Assembly: GCA_026413225.1 (NCBI GenBank)
Contig: CM048591.1
Span: 36,363,803 to 36,427,802, forward strand
Direction: 5' to 3'
From: Otis tarda
Taxonomy: Eukaryota; Chordata; Aves; Otidiformes; Otididae
DNA length: 64,000 nt
Under the pieces are notes generated by a model. It made no database searches and was not told the origin of the DNA. It saw only the letters and a list, made by a program, of their open reading frames with translations. Below are positions 39,001-44,945 of the stretch, piece by piece. The translations under genes and the position numbers were made by a program. Position 1 is the stretch's first letter; each line of letters starts with the position of its first letter.

Positions 39001-40052
39001 CAGTCACCGTGGAAGCAGCAGCAAAACCCACCTGCACTTGCCTACAGCCATGTCAGCTCTGATGCTCCCTCTCAGCAGAGGCAAAGCAGACTCTGTAGGC
39101 CCAAACCCGTGAGCTGATATTTTGGGTGCCCTATTGGAACTGGAAGGGCTGAGGAAGCTTACAGGTACCAAGCAAGACCTTTGCTGCCACTCCAGCCTCT
39201 TCCTGCTGTGTAGAAATGTCCCACATCTAGACAACAGTGGAGTTGTTTGGCACAGCTATTACTGGAGAGAGCCGTACAACTGCCCTCTGATGATCCCCCT
39301 TTCCAGTCCCTTTCCAGCTTCCCATGGGAAGTGGGACTCCCTCAGGCAACAGCACACTTAAGGTCTTGCAGGGATATTGGACAGTCTTCCAATCTGGAGT
39401 TCAAAAGCTGGAGGCTGTGGGCCTCAAGAACTGTCCAAATCATACCAGGACCTTCAAAAGGTGTTTTGACATCTTCACCCTGGGCTGTGCTTTGCAACAC
39501 CTGTGTGAAAAACACAACACAACACCTGGTCAGCTGGGGTGGTGCTCCCACATCTGTCTCTTCAAATGCAAAAGGCTGGCCCAAGTGCCTTTGAGCTACT
39601 CTGTTAAAATAAGTTTCCAGTTTTATTAACTACTTCATCTTTGGTTTAACAACTATTTTGAAGCTCCTAGAGCATCCCTCGTAGATGGCAAACTGACAGA
39701 GTGTTCGAGCAGCCTCAGAAGCCTTCTCCCCAGGCTCTGAAAGCACAGGTTGCCCACCTTATTCTCCTTTGAGCCTTTGGCTTCTTGAAGTCTTTGCAGC
39801 AAGTCAAGCTCATGCTCGTGGTGAGACCTCCCAGCACAAAGCTGTCTTGGTTCCACTCTTGGCCACCCTTGGAAATGTTCTGAAGTAAGAAATCCTTCTT
39901 TCATTGCTTCATCACCATTTCTCCTTTTTGTTTCCCCTTTGGCAGTGGAGTGCAGAGACACCACGAGGTACTGTGAGAAAGTGAAGCAGCTCAAACTCTG
40001 CCAGCTCACCCAGTTCAAGTCACGTTGCTGTGGGACTTGTGGAAAAGCTTGA
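1..40052 (+). CDS. ADAMTSL1: ADAMTSL1 (ADAMTS-like 1, punctin), 3' portion, 11 coding exons
   Basis: Secreted extracellular-matrix glycoprotein related to ADAMTS proteases but without the protease domain. Exons: 1-83, 4546-4673, 7964-8092, 16450-16629, 18461-18595, 30917-31117, 32691-32871, 35618-35825, 37073-37182, 38165-38385, 39946-40052. They sum to 1683 bases, exactly 560 codons plus TGA, and every junction keeps frame. Domains by residue of this fragment: Ig 1 (C4-C52), Ig 2 (C110-C155), Ig 3 (C220-C267), TSP1 repeats starting near residues 289, 347, 410 and 468, then PLAC at 528-557. Sequons at N53, N105, N144, N229 and N256 fit a secreted protein. The wording matches my memory of human ADAMTSL1 closely (for example [35 protein letters not shown]). 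The 5' two thirds of the gene lie left of the window. ADAMTSL3 is the alternative; the SAXO1 neighbour argues against it. Confidence 0.95.
84..4545 (+). other. ADAMTSL1 intron
   Basis: AT-rich intron of 4.46 kb starting GTAAAA and ending TTTACTCCAG. It contains T-rich runs near 581-595 and 830-845 and a probable MIR remnant at its 3' end. The open frames here have no family signature and are treated as chance. Confidence 0.85.
4203..4312 (-). repeat. MIR-like SINE remnant
   Basis: On the + strand the order is an ACTGAGAGACAGGAAGG-like segment, then GGCAACTCATTCAGCATCATACAGGAAGTGACACAGCAG broken into short matches, then a degraded GGTTTCACC...AGTCAGGTGTCCTAAG segment. This is the order seen in the reverse complement of MIR (cagagaggttaagtaac, gtcacacagc, tctgactcc). 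The copy is old and diverged, so the call rests on motif order only. Confidence 0.45.
4546..4673 (+). CDS. ADAMTSL1: ADAMTSL1 exon (second half of Ig 1)
   Basis: Acceptor TTTACTCCAG and donor GCAG|GTAATA bound 128 bases (phase 2 in, phase 1 out). It reads [15 protein letters not shown] and then [10 protein letters not shown], the D-x-G-x-Y-x-C motif that closes an Ig fold. N53 in NAS is a potential N-glycosylation site. Confidence 0.95.
4674..7963 (+). other. ADAMTSL1 intron
   Basis: Intron of 3.29 kb, GTAATA to TTATACAG. No repeat or RNA gene is recognisable beyond simple A/T runs near 6213-6225 and 6911-6922. Confidence 0.85.
7964..8092 (+). CDS. ADAMTSL1: ADAMTSL1 exon (linker and first strands of Ig 2)
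   Basis: Acceptor TTTTATACAG and donor GCAG|GTGAGA bound 129 bases, phase 1 to phase 1. It reads [20 protein letters not shown], then [22 protein letters not shown], which carries the first cysteine of Ig 2 (C110) and the NVT sequon. Confidence 0.95.
12952..13519 (+). mobile_element. CR1 LINE 3' fragment
   Basis: It begins with the end of the CR1 ORF2 (GTGATTCTGCCCCTCTACTC, then GGAGTACTGCATTCAGCTCTGG) and runs through the CR1 3'UTR (GTTGGACTAGATGACCTTTAAAGG) to the tail ATTCTATGATTCTATGAT. It is severely 5'-truncated, as most CR1 copies are. The coding part is broken by a stop: GAGTGAGTCC where related copies read GAG-CGA/AGA-GTCC. It sits in the sense orientation of ADAMTSL1. Confidence 0.93.
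13549..13553. repeat. Left target-site duplication of the LTR
   Basis: AAGCT immediately precedes the LTR terminal TG. Confidence 0.75.
13554..14226. mobile_element. Solo LTR of an endogenous retrovirus, with 5-bp target duplication
   Basis: The element starts TGTGGTGGTTTAGCCCGG and ends GCTGAAACCAGGACA, so it has the TG...CA termini of a retroviral LTR. The five bases before it (AAGCT, 13549-13553) are repeated directly after it (AAGCT, 14227-14231). The ACCCAGGGGGAGAGAA and GGGTTGAGATAAAAACAGTTTA segments are typical of an LTR family I recall as common in neoavian birds. A TATA-like TTATATACT lies near 13961-13969. No gag, pol or env sequence is attached, so it is a recombination-derived solo LTR. 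A 5-bp duplication suits an ERVL-like class, but the class is inferred. Confidence 0.85.
14227..14231. repeat. Right target-site duplication of the LTR
   Basis: AAGCT immediately follows the LTR terminal CA and matches the left copy exactly. Confidence 0.75.
16450..16629 (+). CDS. ADAMTSL1: ADAMTSL1 exon (rest of Ig 2)
   Basis: Acceptor GTTTTTCCAG and donor CTTG|GTAAGT bound 180 bases, phase 1 to phase 1. It reads [15 protein letters not shown] with the core tryptophan (W122), then [13 protein letters not shown], where C155 closes Ig 2. NVS (N144) is a possible glycosylation site. Confidence 0.96.
16630..18460 (+). other. ADAMTSL1 intron
   Basis: Intron of 1.83 kb, GTAAGT to TCTGTTACCAG. 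No recognisable repeat or gene is seen. Confidence 0.85.
18461..18595 (+). CDS. ADAMTSL1: ADAMTSL1 exon (linker and start of Ig 3)
   Basis: Acceptor CTGTTACCAG and donor ATAG|GTAAGT bound 135 bases, phase 1 to phase 1. It encodes [16 protein letters not shown], a proline-rich linker, then [20 protein letters not shown], the first strands of Ig 3. A second AG lies two bases inside the exon; only the first AG keeps the frame. Confidence 0.93.
19731..19745 (+). repeat. Short telomere-like repeat
   Basis: The sequence is TTAGGGTTAGGGTTT, two and a half units. It is short enough to be chance. Confidence 0.5.
22227..22247. repeat. C-rich tract, possible G-quadruplex on the minus strand
   Basis: The + strand reads nine Cs, T, four Cs, G, six Cs. 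The minus strand therefore has G runs of 6, 4 and 9 separated by single bases, which allows four stacked G3 runs with one-base loops. Confidence 0.7.
23559..23577. repeat. Poly-T run
   Basis: An uninterrupted homopolymer of about 18-19 T residues. No SINE or pseudogene body is visible on either side. Confidence 0.8.
24125..24154. repeat. 15-bp tandem duplication
   Basis: CTGCACCTACCTGCC occurs twice in direct succession. A degenerate third unit beginning CTCCACCTCCTCTGC follows at 24155. Confidence 0.85.
26435..26545 (+). repeat. MIR-like SINE remnant
   Basis: The segments GCATTGGCCTGGGAC, GAGTTTGATTTCCAGCTCC, ACTGCTGGCACATGGC and TTGACCTCAGGTAAG occur in the order of the MIR core (gcctgggttcgaatcccagctctgccac...tgaccttgggcaag). 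It is diverged, as expected for an amniote-age element. Confidence 0.55.
28193..28214. repeat. Near-perfect palindrome, 10-bp arms
   Basis: ACTGTTTGCA and TGCAAACAGT are perfect inverted arms separated by AA. The sequence contains TGTTTGC (forkhead-like) and ATGCAAA (octamer-like) words. No function is shown. Confidence 0.7.
28905..29990 (+). mobile_element. CR1 LINE 3' fragment, about 1.1 kb
   Basis: It starts inside the CR1 reverse-transcriptase region ([13 protein letters not shown]) and continues through the 3'UTR (GGTTGGGCTAGATGACC) to the tail ATTCTATAATTCTATGATTCTGTGA. It is the longest CR1 in the window and 5'-truncated, with no clear target duplication, which is normal for CR1. It lies in the sense orientation of the host intron. 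Confidence 0.95.
28908..29672 (+). pseudogene. CR1 ORF2 reverse-transcriptase C-terminal remnant, catalytically dead
   Basis: An open frame from 28842 to 29672 (276 codons) is CR1-derived from codon 23 onward. It keeps the RT motif [14 protein letters not shown] (codons 51-64) and the CR1 C-terminal part ([48 protein letters not shown]). The catalytic motif reads FANN at codons 82-85 (N-N at 29091-29096) where active LINE enzymes have (F/Y)ADD, so both metal-binding aspartates are gone. The endonuclease and N-terminal RT parts are absent. The upstream 22 codons come from the flank; the ATG at 28842 is not a CR1 start. Confidence 0.92.
30370..30440. repeat. A-rich low-complexity stretch
   Basis: About 70 bases made of A runs interspersed with CAAA and CCC units. 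The mix resembles a decayed poly-A or (CAAA)n repeat. Confidence 0.75.
30566..30668 (+). repeat. MIR-like SINE remnant
   Basis: CTGTGGTTTAAATAAGAC, then a CTGGAGCTCAGGCT segment, then TAAACTCCC...CACTTTCCTC and TGTACTAAAATGAGGATGA follow the order of a MIR 3' half (taacctctctgtgcctcagtttcctcatctgtaaaatgggga). It ends about 250 bases before the next ADAMTSL1 exon. Confidence 0.5.
30917..31117 (+). CDS. ADAMTSL1: ADAMTSL1 exon (body of Ig 3)
   Basis: Acceptor TGGTTTTTTAG and donor CAAG|GTAACT bound 201 bases, phase 1 to phase 1. It reads [20 protein letters not shown] (C220, W232), then [20 protein letters not shown] and [19 protein letters not shown] (C267). The residue two before the second cysteine is F265 rather than the usual Ig tyrosine; the human protein, as I recall it, also has F here. 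Confidence 0.96.
31118..32690 (+). other. ADAMTSL1 intron with antisense CR1
   Basis: Intron of 1.57 kb, GTAACT to CTCTTTGGCAG. A minus-strand CR1 fills about a third of it and ends some 240 bases before the acceptor. Confidence 0.85.
31928..32452 (-). mobile_element. CR1 LINE 3' fragment
   Basis: On the + strand it begins with the complemented tail (AATCATAGAATAATAG), then GGTTGGAAGGGACCTGTAAAGG, then the complement of the CR1 3'UTR and ORF2 end (TCCAGGCTGAACAGCCCTAAC). It stops near CCACAGCTGGATGCAGTAC. The reverse frame still reads [18 protein letters not shown] but starts mid-domain. It is antisense to ADAMTSL1. Confidence 0.93.
32691..32871 (+). CDS. ADAMTSL1: ADAMTSL1 exon (TSP1 repeat)
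   Basis: The acceptor CTTTGGCAG opens a 181-base exon, phase 1 in and phase 2 out. It reads [20 protein letters not shown] and ends AIACNRRDC-like ([12 protein letters not shown]). The tryptophan and cysteine spacing is that of a thrombospondin type-1 repeat. The donor is CACG|GTTTGT, a weak site, but it is the only one that joins CG to the next exon's A to give the expected arginine. Confidence 0.93.
32872..35617 (+). other. ADAMTSL1 intron
   Basis: Intron of 2.75 kb that begins with the weak donor GTTTGT and ends TTTCTCCCACAG. No repeat or other gene is recognisable. Confidence 0.85.
35618..35825 (+). CDS. ADAMTSL1: ADAMTSL1 exon (TSP1 repeat)
   Basis: Acceptor TTCTCCCACAG and donor CCAG|GTAAGG bound 208 bases, phase 2 to phase 0. 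It reads [20 protein letters not shown], and CTRSCGGG fits the C-x2-S/T-C-x2-G site for O-fucosylation in TSP1 repeats. The end, [11 protein letters not shown], starts the following repeat. Confidence 0.96.
35826..37072 (+). other. ADAMTSL1 intron
   Basis: Intron of 1.25 kb, GTAAGG to CTGTGTTCACAG. Nothing recognisable is seen in it. Confidence 0.85.
37073..37182 (+). CDS. ADAMTSL1: ADAMTSL1 exon (TSP1 repeat)
   Basis: Acceptor TGTGTTCACAG and donor CAAG|GTAGGA bound 110 bases, phase 0 to phase 2. It reads [20 protein letters not shown] and then [17 protein letters not shown]. This exon is too short for dependable automatic detection, but the frame, spacing and residues fit the preceding SSWAQ. 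CNGPC lacks the serine or threonine needed for O-fucose. Confidence 0.95.
37183..38164 (+). other. ADAMTSL1 intron
   Basis: Intron of 982 bases, GTAGGA to CTCTTGCCTGCAG. No repeat or gene is recognisable. Confidence 0.85.
38165..38385 (+). CDS. ADAMTSL1: ADAMTSL1 exon (last TSP1 repeat)
   Basis: Acceptor CTTGCCTGCAG and donor AACG|GTACTT bound 221 bases, phase 2 to phase 1. It reads [20 protein letters not shown], then [17 protein letters not shown], and ends with [15 protein letters not shown]. It is GC-richer than its surroundings, like much bird coding sequence. Confidence 0.96.
38386..39945 (+). other. ADAMTSL1 last intron
   Basis: Intron of 1.56 kb, GTACTT to CCCCTTTGGCAG. Several open frames of 76-145 codons occur on both strands here, but none carries a recognisable domain. 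Confidence 0.8.
39946..40052 (+). CDS. ADAMTSL1: ADAMTSL1 terminal exon, PLAC domain and stop
   Basis: Acceptor CCTTTGGCAG; 107 coding bases ending in TGA at 40050-40052. It encodes [18 protein letters not shown] and then [13 protein letters not shown]. The six cysteines C528, C535, C544, C553, C554 and C557 make the PLAC (protease and lacunin) module that ends ADAMTSL proteins. The junction codon is valine (G|TG); I recall methionine in human. Confidence 0.96.
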
Positions 40053-41759
40053 AGATAAAAGCGATGAAAACGGAGGAACAAGGGGATCACAGCCTTTGCT
40101 TCACTGAGGCAAGGACTCTTACAGAAAATATAAATGGAATTGAATTCTTTTTTTCATTTTATTTATTTATTTCCCTTTAAAAAAAAAAAAGAAAAGTTTT
40201 AACCAAATCATTGTTCTAAAGGGACTTGACAAGTTTCCCTTCTATGAATCTGAGAGACAGAGTGCAGCAAAACATGGTCATGAGGGTAGACCACAAAGAG
40301 TCAGTGAGCCTCACACCACCAGCAGTGGGCCTCAGAGGAGTGGGGCTGCCCCATAATCCATGTACATGCCTGGGGACACACCAAGAGACAGATGGGGAAG
40401 TTGCTTTATAAACTTATTTGTTACATTCTAGATTGAATTCGGTTTTTTTCTTTTGAAATCACTCTCTCCTTCTCACACCAGGCCTTCAAACAATTTCAGA
40501 AATCCTTGTGATCTTTGAGGATCTGGTGTCTGGGGAAGTTGAACAATGGTGTGTAACGTGAGTTAGTCTCACACACACCTGAAACACACCTGAAAATGTT
40601 CCCAGGTTATGCTTGTGAGGGAAGACTGGGGCCAGGAGGGTTGCCCTCAGCACAGAGGCAAGGTGATGACGTGAATTATTATCCAGGAGAAGGAGAGAAA
40701 GTGTGATCTGCTATTGACAGAATGTAGTACAAACCTGCAAATACTGTCCTGTAGTGAGCATGATAGGAAAGACAGACATTATCTGTGATATAGAGGAGCC
40801 TCATCCCACGAACACTTATTTGGAAGAGAGAGGAGTACCAGTTCCCAGAGTTCAAGTGCTTTCAGACCTGGGGTTTTGGAAAGGAACTTCAGGAAGTGGG
40901 TTTTCCTACCCTGCTAACATGAAATTTCACTCTCCTGGCAGCCAAGCCTTTTGGATAAATAGTAGAAAAGAGCTGTATTCTGATTTCCTGTGGTTATTCC
41001 TACTCAGTAGAAACAGAACGGATTCAGCAGAGGACTAATGCCAATAGTTTTTAACAAACTTGCTCCTCTCCACCTGCCTCCCACAACAAAACAGGCGCTA
41101 TAAAGCAGTACGTTTTTAAGCCCATGTATAACACCCTGAAGAGATGATCTAAAAAGTGAGGCTTAGACAACACACCCACAGCATGACTTTGCTTGCTGTC
41201 TGGGAGTTTTTCTCCCTGGCCAGCTGCAGTGGTTATTCAGCCAGTGAAGTGCTTCATCCTTTTAGTTCCTGGGCACTCTCTGCTCTGCTCTGCTCAGAAT
41301 AGGACCCTAAAATTAGAGGAAATCTCCAAAGTAGAGGGTTTGAGCACTGTGAAACTTTCAAGGAGAGCTATCTGGATCTAAGGCTTTGGTTCAAGACCAT
41401 ATCTAAATTAAAGGCTTGGCTGTGCCCCCCCGTCACCTCCAGTGGGGCTCATGTCTTGTGGTACATTAATGAAATGCTGTTCAAGTCCTGCTGTGTTACA
41501 GCAGGATTTATGTGGATTTTTCAGCAAAACTGGGAGTCCACTTTGAGGTCAGTGCCAGGTTAATGACATTAAACTGTCTTGAGTTGGGTTACGTTCAAAC
41601 ACATCTGGCAGTGAACGCTCTTACTACAAATGGGTCTTCAAGAAATAGTGTCACTAAGCATCAGTGTAACTTTTTATTTAAAAAAAAAAGAAGAATGTCT
41701 TTCTATGTATGTAAATGTATATCTTTTCTGTATATTTATTAGGATTTCTTGTATAAAAA

Positions 41760-41767
41760 GTGCAATA
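41760..41767 (+). promoter_or_regulatory. 8-mer seed match for miR-25/32/92/363/367
   Basis: GTGCAATA is the exact 8-mer target of the miR-25/92 family seed. The flanking AA before it extends pairing beyond the seed for miR-92a. It lies about 1.7 kb into the 3'UTR in locally AU-rich sequence, which favours function. Confidence 0.4.
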
Positions 41768-42024
41768 TTAATAATTGTACATTACTTTGTCCGGATAAAA
41801 GTATTTTGTTTTTTTTTTTTTTAATCTCCCCCGAATTTTGTTCCTCTAAAATCAACAGTAATATTGTATTTCTCTTAATTTTAATAGCACTTGTATTTAA
41901 TTTGGGATCTGCTTCACTGTGCACAGAGTGCTTTATGAACTATGACATGAGAGAGGGATGATTTTTTAATTTGTGAAATGATAGTTATGCATGGAATGAA
42001 GGACAGTTCCTGAATAACAATAAC

Positions 42025-42039
42025 GATGATGATGATGAC
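42025..42039. repeat. (GAT)n microsatellite
   Basis: Four GAT units followed by GAC, within the presumed 3'UTR. Confidence 0.75.
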
Positions 42040-42949
42040 AATGTGGTGGATATTTCTAGTATAGTAGTTAACAAAGAGAAGTATGGGGAAGTATTTTCAT
42101 TTCTTTAATAGCAAAACATATTCAGATGATCACATGTTGAACAGTAGCTGTGTAACTGTGCACAGGATAAACATGAAGGATCAGATCTGGAGGGGTCACT
42201 GTGTTGTCCCTGCACAGTGTGGATTTAATGTCACATGTCTCTCCTCTGAATTGTGACTTGGCAGCATCTCAGTAAGATGAGGATTGCTGGATAGTTTATG
42301 AAAGGATGCTTTCCTTCTCTAAAAAGAAAACAAAACAGCAAACTTGTATTTATATAACTTTTTGTACAAGTAATGCAGGTTACTTATTTAACTACTGCTG
42401 TCTGATGTGTTGTTTATTAGTCTTGAAAACAAAAACCAAACAAAGTAGCAAAGCTGTTGGAGTACTCTGTCCTTATTCTGCAGTATGATAGCAGCATACA
42501 GCTGTTACACAAAGTACACATGATATACCCGCCTTGGGGAAAGGGGATATCTTAACTTGTTTTTAAAAGTATCCAGTCATTAAGATTCTGCACCTTGCTT
42601 TGGAAATCTGTTTTAATTCTTTATTTGCCTTACTTTATTCTTTTTTTGCTAATCTCTTGCCTCTATTACTCTTGCAGAAGTATAAAGCCATCACTGCTGG
42701 TCCTAGGATAATGGAAATCAGTAAAAGTATACTCCTTTTTTTTCTGTGCAGCAATGCTTAAAGACATCTTGTAACTCTCCTCAGCAACCTATGGCATGAA
42801 GCAACCCCTGTTCCTTCAGTCTTTCTCTATACGTCGTTTCTGCCTGCAGTAATGGAGCTTCCAACTCCATAAAGCATCAAATGTTTATGTAGAAGAAATC
42901 CTGGTAATGGTCAGAATTATGAAGGGGAGGGGAAAGAAGAAAAAAAATT

Positions 42950-42955
42950 AATAAA
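42950..42955 (+). terminator. ADAMTSL1: Candidate ADAMTSL1 polyadenylation signal
   Basis: AATAAA, the first canonical hexamer I find after the stop codon, about 2.9 kb downstream. An ATTAAA at 41568-41573 is a weaker earlier option. Confidence 0.45.
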
Positions 42956-44504
42956 GCAAAATAATCTTCCCTTAGCAAAGACAAAAACAAATTTTGAAAA
43001 TTAAGCTGGTTCTGCTATTGACCTTTTCAAACAAATGACACAACATCTCTTCTAAAGGGAACAGTGATTTTGCTCTGTTTTGCTGACCATTTCCCTCGTA
43101 TGATATTCCTGCATATGCTCTTTACACGTCCACACTGTGTGTAAATAATATCTTACAGATACATAAAAACACAAAGAAATGCAAGCCAAAGACCAGACCT
43201 AAGACTTCCAAGCAACAGTACTGAAGGCAATGGGAATTTGGTCATTCATTTAGAGTAAAACAAGTATAGAAGCTGGTGTTGATGTAAAATGAACAGCAGG
43301 CCAGCTTAGATTCTCAGGAGAATAATTATTCTCTTTTTATGCATATGGCTCTAGTTACCAGACAAGTCAAAAAGCCTTCAAAACCTTCAAAGCAAGCTTC
43401 CAGTTTTGTTCTCCCTACTAATTTTCCTTAAAGAAGAAAAACAGTTCTGCAACAAGCAGAAAAATGCAGTGCTGAAAGGTTCCCCACAGGAGACCTTCTC
43501 CCACCCCCTGTTACGTGGCAAGGTAAGCATAGCTAACCTACTCCACGCATGTATGTCTGCATACATGCTCTTAAAACCATGAAGGCCATAGGCAGAGTTT
43601 TCCAAAGTAACCTTTAGCTGGAAACGTTTTTCTTACTATCTGGCTGCAGTCTTATGAACTGCAGTTTAAGCTTTTTTTCTAAGTTTTGCAGATTACTCTG
43701 GCAAAAAGCTAATGAACACCTTATTATCTGTTCAGTGCCCAAATACTGATTCATAAATAAATTTTAATATTCTTCATCAGCATAAGTTGACACCTCTATT
43801 TGTAGAAAAAGGTGAAAAAAAAGCTTACTCTCTTCCAGATTTTCGGAAGCGTAGATGTCCTTATAAGTTCTTAATGGCTGCTGTCAGTGAATCACTGATT
43901 ATTTCTGTTGGTTAGTTGAATTAACTTCATTCATTCAATTATCTAATTTTTAACACAGAAGCTTTCAAACTCTTTTGAATGTCAGACTTTCTCACAGACT
44001 ACCAGTGCATGCAGATGGGAAGCTCAGAACTGCTGACTATGGCTCTGCAGATGAGCAGCAGGCCACAGTTTGGCAATCATCAATTTAACCATTCCCTTCA
44101 TCCTCTTGTTTAAAGGTATATGTATATTTATCAATAGTGTTATATATTAACTGTCACATCAACTTTTATTTGTGGAAGCTAAACTAAAGAAGATGCCAGA
44201 TACTTTAGTTTGCCCAAAATTGACAGAGGGGACAATCAGACCTCCTTTTTCTACTGATCTTACACATTTCTCACACTAAAAGCGTATTGAGTCATCAGAG
44301 TTTTCACCTACTGTGCTTTTCATCATCTCCACCCAACATCTCCCTCTAGTCGATCAAAATCAGATCTAAAATCTGTTCATATACATAGCCATTTTATTCA
44401 GTTGTTGATATAAATTTCTCACTAAGGCGTGTCAGTAATATGCAACACCATATGTTCTTTGTCCAGATTTATAAGGGGAAAAGCCATGTCTCAGCATCTC
44501 ATCC

Positions 44505-44945
44505 TAGAATCATAGAGTATTTAGGGCTGAAAGGGACCTTTAAAGGTCTTATAGTACAACCCCTCTGCAAGAAGCAGGGACATTTCCAACCAGATCAGGT
44601 TGCTCAGAGCCCCATCCAACCTGGCCTTGAATGTTTCCAGGGATGGGGCATCCACCACCTCTCTGGGCAACCTGTGCCAGTGTTTTACCACCCTCACTGT
44701 AAAAAAATTCTTCCTTATATCCAGTCTGAATCTACCCTCTTTTAGTTTAAAGCCATTCCCCCTTATCCTATCGTGACAGGCCATGCTAAAGACTTTCTCC
44801 CTGTCTTTCTATAAGCCTCCTTTATGTTCTGGAAGGCCTCTATAAGGTCTCCCTGGAGACTTCTCCAGGCTGAAGAGCCCCAGCTCTCTCAACCTGTCGT
44901 CACAGGAGAGGTGCTCCAGCCCTCTGATCATCTTTTTGTGTACCT
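44505..44945 (-). mobile_element. CR1 LINE 3' fragment
   Basis: The complemented tail TAGAATCATAGAGTATTTAGG is followed by GGACCTTTAAAGGTC and then the complement of the CR1 3'UTR and ORF2 end (TCCAGGCTGAAGAGCCCCAG). It ends near CTGATCATCTTTTTGTG. It is 5'-truncated, and its ORF part is broken by a small deletion next to CTGGAGACTTCTCC, where the other copies have extra bases. Confidence 0.92.

Larger units (their letters stand above)
40053..42975 (+). other. ADAMTSL1: Probable ADAMTSL1 3'UTR
   Basis: Non-coding, AT-rich sequence after the TGA. It contains an A12-class run near 40181-40192, a (GAT)n tract, and a cluster near 41700-41830 with a miR-25/92 seed match. The end is set by the first canonical AATAAA at 42950-42955; the real cleavage site could be earlier with a variant signal. 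Confidence 0.55.

Noticed and set aside
41568-41573. ATTAAA as the ADAMTSL1 polyadenylation signal
   Set aside because: It is possible but weaker than the AATAAA at 42950, and the miR-92 site and AU-rich block downstream look like 3'UTR.
41739-41961. Overlapping 61- and 70-codon frames near 41.8 kb
   Set aside because: They are AT-rich, full of Ile, Lys, Leu and Phe, and lie in the ADAMTSL1 3'UTR.
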